Shown here: in pieces, positions 6,148 to 11,311 of the stretch
Numbering within the stretch: the first letter of the stretch is position 1
How the letters are laid out: each line of letters starts with the position of its first letter
NCBI GenBank assembly: GCA_002691835.1
Contig: NZJA01000150.1
Location: 1-11,311, forward strand
Reading direction: 5' to 3'
Length of the DNA: 11,311 bases
Origin: Planctomycetota bacterium
Lineage (GTDB): Bacteria; Planctomycetota; UBA8108; UBA1146
Position numbers and translations under genes: made by a program
Notes under the pieces: generated by a model
Seen by the model: the letters and a program-made list of their open reading frames with translations, nothing else
What the model was told of the DNA's origin: nothing
Database searches by the model: none

Positions 6148-9100
6148 ATGCTGATCGCCGATAAATCTTTGCCCGTGAATCAACGGGAGACACTGAACTC
6201 TGCCAATGGGATTCTGCCCGTTGCGATGAGTGTCATGCTGGCCGTTTTGTTGACCCTTTCCGGGTGCACCAATCCACCGGACGTTCCGTTTACGATTCCT
6301 GGTAACGGAGCTTCAAACGTTGAGGTGAGCACTGATATCCAGATTGCATTTACGACAGCAATGGATCCGGTTTCATCAACGGATCCGGCAAACTGGAGTA
6401 TTCAGGGAAGCCTTTCGGGACCTCATCCTTCAGCCGGTACCCTGAATGAAGATAATCGTATTTTGACATTACTCCCCGAGACCCCTTTCCAGCAGGGAGA
6501 GACGGTCACGGTGACGATTTCCGATGGTGTGAAAACGAATGTCCAGATCCCCATCGAACCCATCACCATTCAGTTCACGACTGTCGGTGCAGGTGCCGGT
6601 GCCGGAGACTTTGAGACTGACGGCAGCGAGTTCTCTCTGGTTCAGGTTACCCCTGAAGCAGGAGAGCAGGGAGTTTCACGAAGACCCTCGGTGACTGCTT
6701 CTTTTGATTTGCCATTCCAGGTAACGAGTGCCAGTGGTGCTGTCAGCCTTCGTGGTTCTCGAACCGGTTTGAAAACAGCACAGTTGGCTTTCCCTTCCCA
6801 GACCAATGGAATTTCTGACCTATTACAGGTTTTCCTCGAAGGGGGCGAGCCGTCTTTCTACCCAGGGGAAGAAATCGAGCTGGTCTTTGATGCGAATCTT
6901 CTGTCACAACTTCAGACTGGTGAGGATAACCCTCGAACTTTGTCACCCTTTGTTGCCAGATACCGTGCAGCGGTAGGCTTTGCCACTGGTGGCTTAGGAC
7001 CCCGTGAAGCTGTGAGCTCTGTTGGAAATCAGGAGCTGCTGTTTGCGGATCTGGGTGAACTTCTTCCTTACAGCGGCCTTGAAATGCTCACTGTGGACTC
7101 ATCTGGAACGGTGTCCTTGCTTCGATCCGGAAGTGCCGGGGATGGCGCCAGTTGGTCATTGGAATCCCAGTTCAGTCTGAGTTCGCTACCGGCCTCAGCA
7201 GTGTTGGCGGATATCGATGGAGACAGCCGTTCTGAGCTCGTCGTTTCCTGTGAAGATGGAACTTTGAGAGTGATCACCGTCTTGGGTCAGGAATTGATTG
7301 AAGACGGGACTCCACACGACATGGGTGGACTTGTGTTTCACATACTCAAGGTGGGTGAGCTGAATGGTGATCAAAGCCTCGATATTCTTGGTGCGGCCAC
7401 GGATGGGCTGAGGATTATTCAGAATACGATCACCATCGATCCGGTGACCTTTGAGTTGGGTAGAGCTTTGGCTGTTACCGGAATTCTGCCCATGCCAGCG
7501 GCAACGGAATCTCTCGAAGTTGCAGACTTTGATAAAGATGGACGTCTTGATTTACTGGTTTCAGCTGGTGTTGGCCTACTCCTTAGAGGAGCGGGCAATG
7601 GCTCTTTCCTTGAAGCTGCATTCCTTGATCCCGCTCCCGTTGGGGCTGTGGTTGCTGGGGATGTCAATGGAGATGGCTGGTTGGATGCCGTGACGCCTGA
7701 TGCGACTGGAATCTCTGTACACCTGAATCCTGGTGGCCAGCCACCTCTGAATTGGGCCGGTGTTTCGATACTGACAGCAGGAGCTGTTCTCGATGTGGCA
7801 GTGGCTGAGGTCGACGGCGACCCTGTAGAGATTGACGATATTGTGTTGCTTCAGGACTCTTCGGATCCGTTGGTGATGCTGAGGAGACTGTCTCCAGATC
7901 TGGGTGACTCAGAAGTGGTCACTCTGAACTTCTCAGGTGTTCCTGCGAACGCCAGTATCCAGCTTCTGGATACAGACGGTGATTTGGGAACGGATGTCCT
8001 TGTGCGTCAGTTCGGCGGTGGGGATTCCCTCGCAGTCTGGAGATCCCTGTCAGTGATCGATGATCAACAGAGTGCACTGGAATTCCAAGTTCCGGAACTG
8101 ATCTCACTTCCACAAGGAACCTCCAGCTTTGAAATCCCGATTACAGCAACTTTTGAAGATGATCTCTCCGGCTTCACCATCGCTCTCGATTACGATGAGA
8201 GTCTGCTGACCGCGACCGGTTTGATCGCTGACTCCGAGACTTTCCCATTTGGCAGTGTCGATGTTCTCACGAGTCTGGATGTTGCGAATGGTTTGATTGC
8301 TGCAAATCTTCAGATCAACGGTTTTATTCCTGCTGGTGTCGAACTGCCGATTGCAAGAGTCCAACTCCAACCGGTGCCCAGTCAGTTGGGCGAAGCAGCA
8401 TTCCTTTTGGCGGATGGTCTTAGTATTCAAGGGACCACCTGGTCAAATCAGGCGACTGTTTCGGCAAATGGAGCACTGCTGTCGGGGGATGTTTCTTCCG
8501 CACAAGGTGTCGTGTTGATCAACTCAGCGACTCCTTCGCCAGAGTCACTTCAGTGTGAGATTGCTTCACCTGGGGGACAGGCAGAGGTGCAGTTGACCTG
8601 GACGAATCCTGTCGGATATGACCTTCAGGGTGGTATCGAAATCCGCAGAGGAGGAGCTTTTCTTGCCTCCATCTCTGGTACGAGTGTTGGATATACTGAT
8701 ACCAACCCAGGGCAAGGATCTCTCGATTACAGCATTACAGGATTCCAGGGTGGGGTGCCGTCTGCTGCGGCGACGTGTTCGGCCGTCATCATTCCGACGA
8801 CGAATCTGACTTGTGAAAGAAATGTTAACAATCTGAATACGGTCCAACTGAGTTGGGTCAGCCTGCCAGGAACGTCCGCATGGCAAGTCTTCCGTGATGG
8901 AAGTTTCTTGCTGGAGCTTCCTGCAGTGCAGCTCTCTTTCAATGATGGTGCAGATCTTCAGGCACATATCTATGAGGTGCGTGCGGTTCAAGGTGGAGCT
9001 ACTTCTGCCGGTGCAACCTGTATCGTTGAAGATGCGGGTGGCTTAGGAACTGCTAATCCGACAAATGTTCAAGCGACGCTCATCGGATCGGATGACCTTC

Positions 9101-11199
9101 GACTGACATGGGTGAATGAAGAGTACTACGATGAACTGAGAGTTCTTGAGAGCGGTCTTCTTGTCGAAACCCTCGGAGGTCAGGAAATCGAGTTCAATGT
9201 TTCCGATCTCCTTCCTGGTCCGGTGAATTATTCGGTTCAGGCACTGGGTGATGGAGGATTGAGTTCAGAAGTGGCGGCTGGAGAAGTTGAAATTCCTCTC
9301 GCTGCTCCGACCGAATTCGTCTGTTCAGCAACAGGACCGGCGATCGAGCTGTCCTGGAACAATGGGCCAGAGGCATTTGATTACGATGAAATCGTGATTG
9401 AAAGAAATGGCCCTCAAGGATCTGATTTCTTCAGTCTGGCTGGAACGACCACGACCTTCAGTGATCCTGTTGGTGGTGGGACATGGTCTTACAGAGTTGT
9501 GGGGTATTACTTCCGAGATGGGATTAACTACTCTGCTCCTTCAGCCGCTTGCCAAGTCTCCATCTTTGAGCGTGTTTACTATGATCCCGCAGACGTAGTG
9601 ATTGGGCGTACGTTTGAATTGGATATCCTCGGGCAGCTTCTACAAGAAGCTTCCGGTTGGAGTTTCCAAATCGATTATGACGGAAATGTTCTCGATAACG
9701 TTCAAGTGGATGTACCGGGAGTCTCTCCTGCAGATCTGCTGGTGACGGATAATCCTTTGGGAACTTTCGCAGGACTTCGTCGCCTGACGGTGGATGTCCT
9801 CAATGGTTCAGCTCCCGTGGGTGCCGATACCGTTCTCGCTTCGATTAGCGGCAGTGTTGCCTCTGACTTTTCACTCTTGGGGCCGGTTCTATTCCACTTA
9901 GTGGGAGGAACTTTGGAGACCTCCTCAGGTTTCAGTTCACCCGCACTTGAAGATGGTGGAGTGACTGTTACAGGAAACGCCCTCTTTATTGAACCGGGAC
10001 CACTGACTCCCGGGGAAGAGGTTGTCGTTTGGGCCCGCGGGGTCTGGAGTCAGGCTCTGACAGGTTATTCGGTCGTTCTCGACTACGATCCTTCCATCCT
10101 GACCTGCCTTGAAGTCAGTAATGTTGGAACAGTGGGCGAAGATCTTAGCGGTACTTTCGGCCTGTTCTTCTCAGGGATTGATCCTCTGTCTGGTAAGGCA
10201 TACGGATCTGTCATTTCAACCTTTGACGCGATCCCCGCAAACCCCGAAGCGGAGCTGGGATACTTCCGATTCCTTGTCTCGCCTGATGCGAGTGAGGGCG
10301 AATCCACACAGATCGGCTTTGGCATTTACGATGCGGATGGGGTCGAGATCGAGAATTTGTATGTGGATTCAGTGGCTTCGACGATTCAGCCTGTCCTTTT
10401 CCCGGCAGAATTCCAGGTCGTTTCCCAACCACAACCACCGACGCTGTTATCCCTTTCTCCAGATGCGGGACCTGCAGTTGGCGGAACAGAAGTGATTCTA
10501 AATGGCACAGGTTTCTCTGCCGAGACAAACGTCTTCTTTGGCGCGAATGCTGCTTCAGAAATCGTGTTTGTGGATTCTGGAACTCTTCTTGTGAATACCC
10601 CTGCGGGGAATGAGGGTAGCGTTGACGTAACAGTGCTGAATGATTTTGGCCAGGCCATTTTGCCGCAGGCATTTTCCTACTACGTCTCAACTATCGACAG
10701 CTACACTCCTGGTGAGGGTTCCATTTGTAGCCCGACAACAATGCTCGTGAATGGAATCGGCATCCCGGAAGGCCTGCAAGTTCTCTTCGGTGACCAGGCC
10801 TCGGTGAATGTTCAGGTTTCCCCTGACGGAACGATGGCGACTGTCAGGATTCCGGCCTCCACCTTGACAGGTCCGGTAGACCTGCAGTTCCTGGATGCCG
10901 TTGGAACTGAAATCGCAGCTTTCCCAGATGGTTTCACTTACTTCAATGACGGAGTGTTCCTTCGTGGTGACGTGACCTGTGACGGTCTTGTGAATATCGC
11001 GGACGTGGCATTGATTGCAGCTTATGTGGCGGGGTCCGGGTCTGCTCCGGTTCTCCTCGACAGCGCTGATGTCGATGATAATGGTGTCATTCATATTGGA
11101 GATGCGGTCCAGTTGGCGACTTGGCTCTTCGATGGTGGCGCGCCTCCTGCAGCTCCCTTCCCAAGTCCAGGGACTGACCCGACTCCAGACGGACTCTAA
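6148..11199 (+). CDS. Giant multidomain lipoprotein: Ig-like, FG-GAP propeller, cohesin-like, Fn3-like, IPT/TIG, dockerin-like
   Basis: Surface lipoprotein of 1683 residues, possibly a membrane-anchored scaffold; no enzyme domain seen. The start at 6148 has GGAGG at 6136-6140, seven bases upstream, which beats the in-frame ATGs at 6091 and 6097. The signal ends in lipobox L-S-G-C (C40), followed by T41, so no inner-membrane Asp retention signal. Domains in order: SbsA-type Ig-like at about 46-146; a second, weaker one at about 160-275; seven FG-GAP/VCBS-like repeats (about 297-640) with D-x-D-G-D or similar loops, e.g. D355, D459, D504, D608; cohesin-like at about 644-790; four Fn3-like at about 798-878, 886-958, 970-1049 and 1053-1137; cohesin-like at about 1141-1276 and 1277-1425; IPT/TIG at about 1430-1512 and 1515-1598; dockerin-like at about 1602-1672. 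The dockerin loops (D1607-D1618, D1641-D1652) have a single Cys, unlike the other three genes. It has its own leader and terminator. Domain edges are estimates. Confidence 0.95.
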   Translation: MLIADKSLPVNQRETLNSANGILPVAMSVMLAVLLTLSGCTNPPDVPFTIPGNGASNVEVSTDIQIAFTTAMDPVSSTDPANWSIQGSLSGPHPSAGTLNEDNRILTLLPETPFQQGETVTVTISDGVKTNVQIPIEPITIQFTTVGAGAGAGDFETDGSEFSLVQVTPEAGEQGVSRRPSVTASFDLPFQVTSASGAVSLRGSRTGLKTAQLAFPSQTNGISDLLQVFLEGGEPSFYPGEEIELVFDANLLSQLQTGEDNPRTLSPFVARYRAAVGFATGGLGPREAVSSVGNQELLFADLGELLPYSGLEMLTVDSSGTVSLLRSGSAGDGASWSLESQFSLSSLPASAVLADIDGDSRSELVVSCEDGTLRVITVLGQELIEDGTPHDMGGLVFHILKVGELNGDQSLDILGAATDGLRIIQNTITIDPVTFELGRALAVTGILPMPAATESLEVADFDKDGRLDLLVSAGVGLLLRGAGNGSFLEAAFLDPAPVGAVVAGDVNGDGWLDAVTPDATGISVHLNPGGQPPLNWAGVSILTAGAVLDVAVAEVDGDPVEIDDIVLLQDSSDPLVMLRRLSPDLGDSEVVTLNFSGVPANASIQLLDTDGDLGTDVLVRQFGGGDSLAVWRSLSVIDDQQSALEFQVPELISLPQGTSSFEIPITATFEDDLSGFTIALDYDESLLTATGLIADSETFPFGSVDVLTSLDVANGLIAANLQINGFIPAGVELPIARVQLQPVPSQLGEAAFLLADGLSIQGTTWSNQATVSANGALLSGDVSSAQGVVLINSATPSPESLQCEIASPGGQAEVQLTWTNPVGYDLQGGIEIRRGGAFLASISGTSVGYTDTNPGQGSLDYSITGFQGGVPSAAATCSAVIIPTTNLTCERNVNNLNTVQLSWVSLPGTSAWQVFRDGSFLLELPAVQLSFNDGADLQAHIYEVRAVQGGATSAGATCIVEDAGGLGTANPTNVQATLIGSDDLRLTWVNEEYYDELRVLESGLLVETLGGQEIEFNVSDLLPGPVNYSVQALGDGGLSSEVAAGEVEIPLAAPTEFVCSATGPAIELSWNNGPEAFDYDEIVIERNGPQGSDFFSLAGTTTTFSDPVGGGTWSYRVVGYYFRDGINYSAPSAACQVSIFERVYYDPADVVIGRTFELDILGQLLQEASGWSFQIDYDGNVLDNVQVDVPGVSPADLLVTDNPLGTFAGLRRLTVDVLNGSAPVGADTVLASISGSVASDFSLLGPVLFHLVGGTLETSSGFSSPALEDGGVTVTGNALFIEPGPLTPGEEVVVWARGVWSQALTGYSVVLDYDPSILTCLEVSNVGTVGEDLSGTFGLFFSGIDPLSGKAYGSVISTFDAIPANPEAELGYFRFLVSPDASEGESTQIGFGIYDADGVEIENLYVDSVASTIQPVLFPAEFQVVSQPQPPTLLSLSPDAGPAVGGTEVILNGTGFSAETNVFFGANAASEIVFVDSGTLLVNTPAGNEGSVDVTVLNDFGQAILPQAFSYYVSTIDSYTPGEGSICSPTTMLVNGIGIPEGLQVLFGDQASVNVQVSPDGTMATVRIPASTLTGPVDLQFLDAVGTEIAAFPDGFTYFNDGVFLRGDVTCDGLVNIADVALIAAYVAGSGSAPVLLDSADVDDNGVIHIGDAVQLATWLFDGGAPPAAPFPSPGTDPTPDGL

Positions 11200-11225
11200 A
11201 GCAGGTTCCATTTTCGGTCCTGTTC

Positions 11226-11263
11226 ATGCCCGTGCCCCTTTTGATGGGGGCACGGGCATTTTT
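11226..11263 (+). terminator. Intrinsic terminator of the lipoprotein gene
   Basis: A perfect 13-bp GC-rich stem (11226-11238 with 11247-11259) with an 8-base loop is followed by TTTT at 11260-11263. It begins 27 bases after the TAA stop. The remaining 48 bases of the window show nothing recognisable. Confidence 0.93.
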
Positions 11264-11311
11264 AATGGGCCTTGCAGTATTGGAATCGCAATGCGCCCAG
11301 ATCGATCTCTT

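Noticed and set aside
7200..8040. The D-x-D-G-D loops of the lipoprotein as additional dockerin repeats
   Set aside because: They recur about every 50 residues, each followed by a hydrophobic beta-strand (L-D-L-L-V type). That fits FG-GAP/VCBS propeller blades, not paired dockerin helices.

Overview
The window looks like a piece of a planctomycete (Planctomycetota) chromosome. The main reason is that every gene ends in the same kind of dockerin-like module: F-x-R-G-[ND], two EF-hand-type loops, then a Pro-rich 'GP-P-AP-P' tail, usually with extra cysteines. I recall this C-terminal form as very common in planctomycete secreted proteins. The assignment is inference from family knowledge, since no rRNA or housekeeping gene is present.

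Layout. All four genes lie on the + strand and encode exported, non-enzymatic, modular beta-sandwich proteins. They form three transcription units, each closed by a strong intrinsic terminator. Unit 1 is a secreted protein with three cohesin-like modules plus a dockerin (152-1948, terminator 1999-2033). Unit 2 is a two-gene operon: three cohesin-like modules plus dockerin (2572-4407), then 24 bases later two cohesin-like modules plus dockerin (4432-5772, terminator 5808-5845). Unit 3 is a 1683-residue lipoprotein (6148-11199, terminator 11226-11263). It carries SbsA-type Ig-like domains, an FG-GAP beta-propeller, three cohesin-like modules, four Fn3-like modules, two IPT/TIG modules and a dockerin. 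Long leaders precede units 2 and 3 (about 540 and 300 bases) and hold several inverted repeats but no convincing gene. For 2572 and 6148 I chose internal start codons because clear Shine-Dalgarno sequences and export signals sit there.

How they may work together. In cellulosomes, cohesins on a scaffold bind dockerins on enzymes. Here each polypeptide carries both partners and no catalytic domain is visible. A reasonable hypothesis is a self-assembling, calcium-dependent surface scaffold or matrix, with the lipoprotein as membrane anchor and the three soluble proteins as oligomerising subunits. The alternative is that the dockerin is only a C-terminal sorting or anchoring tag and the cohesin-like folds are structural or adhesive. 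Sequence alone cannot decide between these. The cohesin assignment is by visible pattern, not by a profile search. I saw no tRNA, rRNA, CRISPR array, insertion sequence or phage gene.
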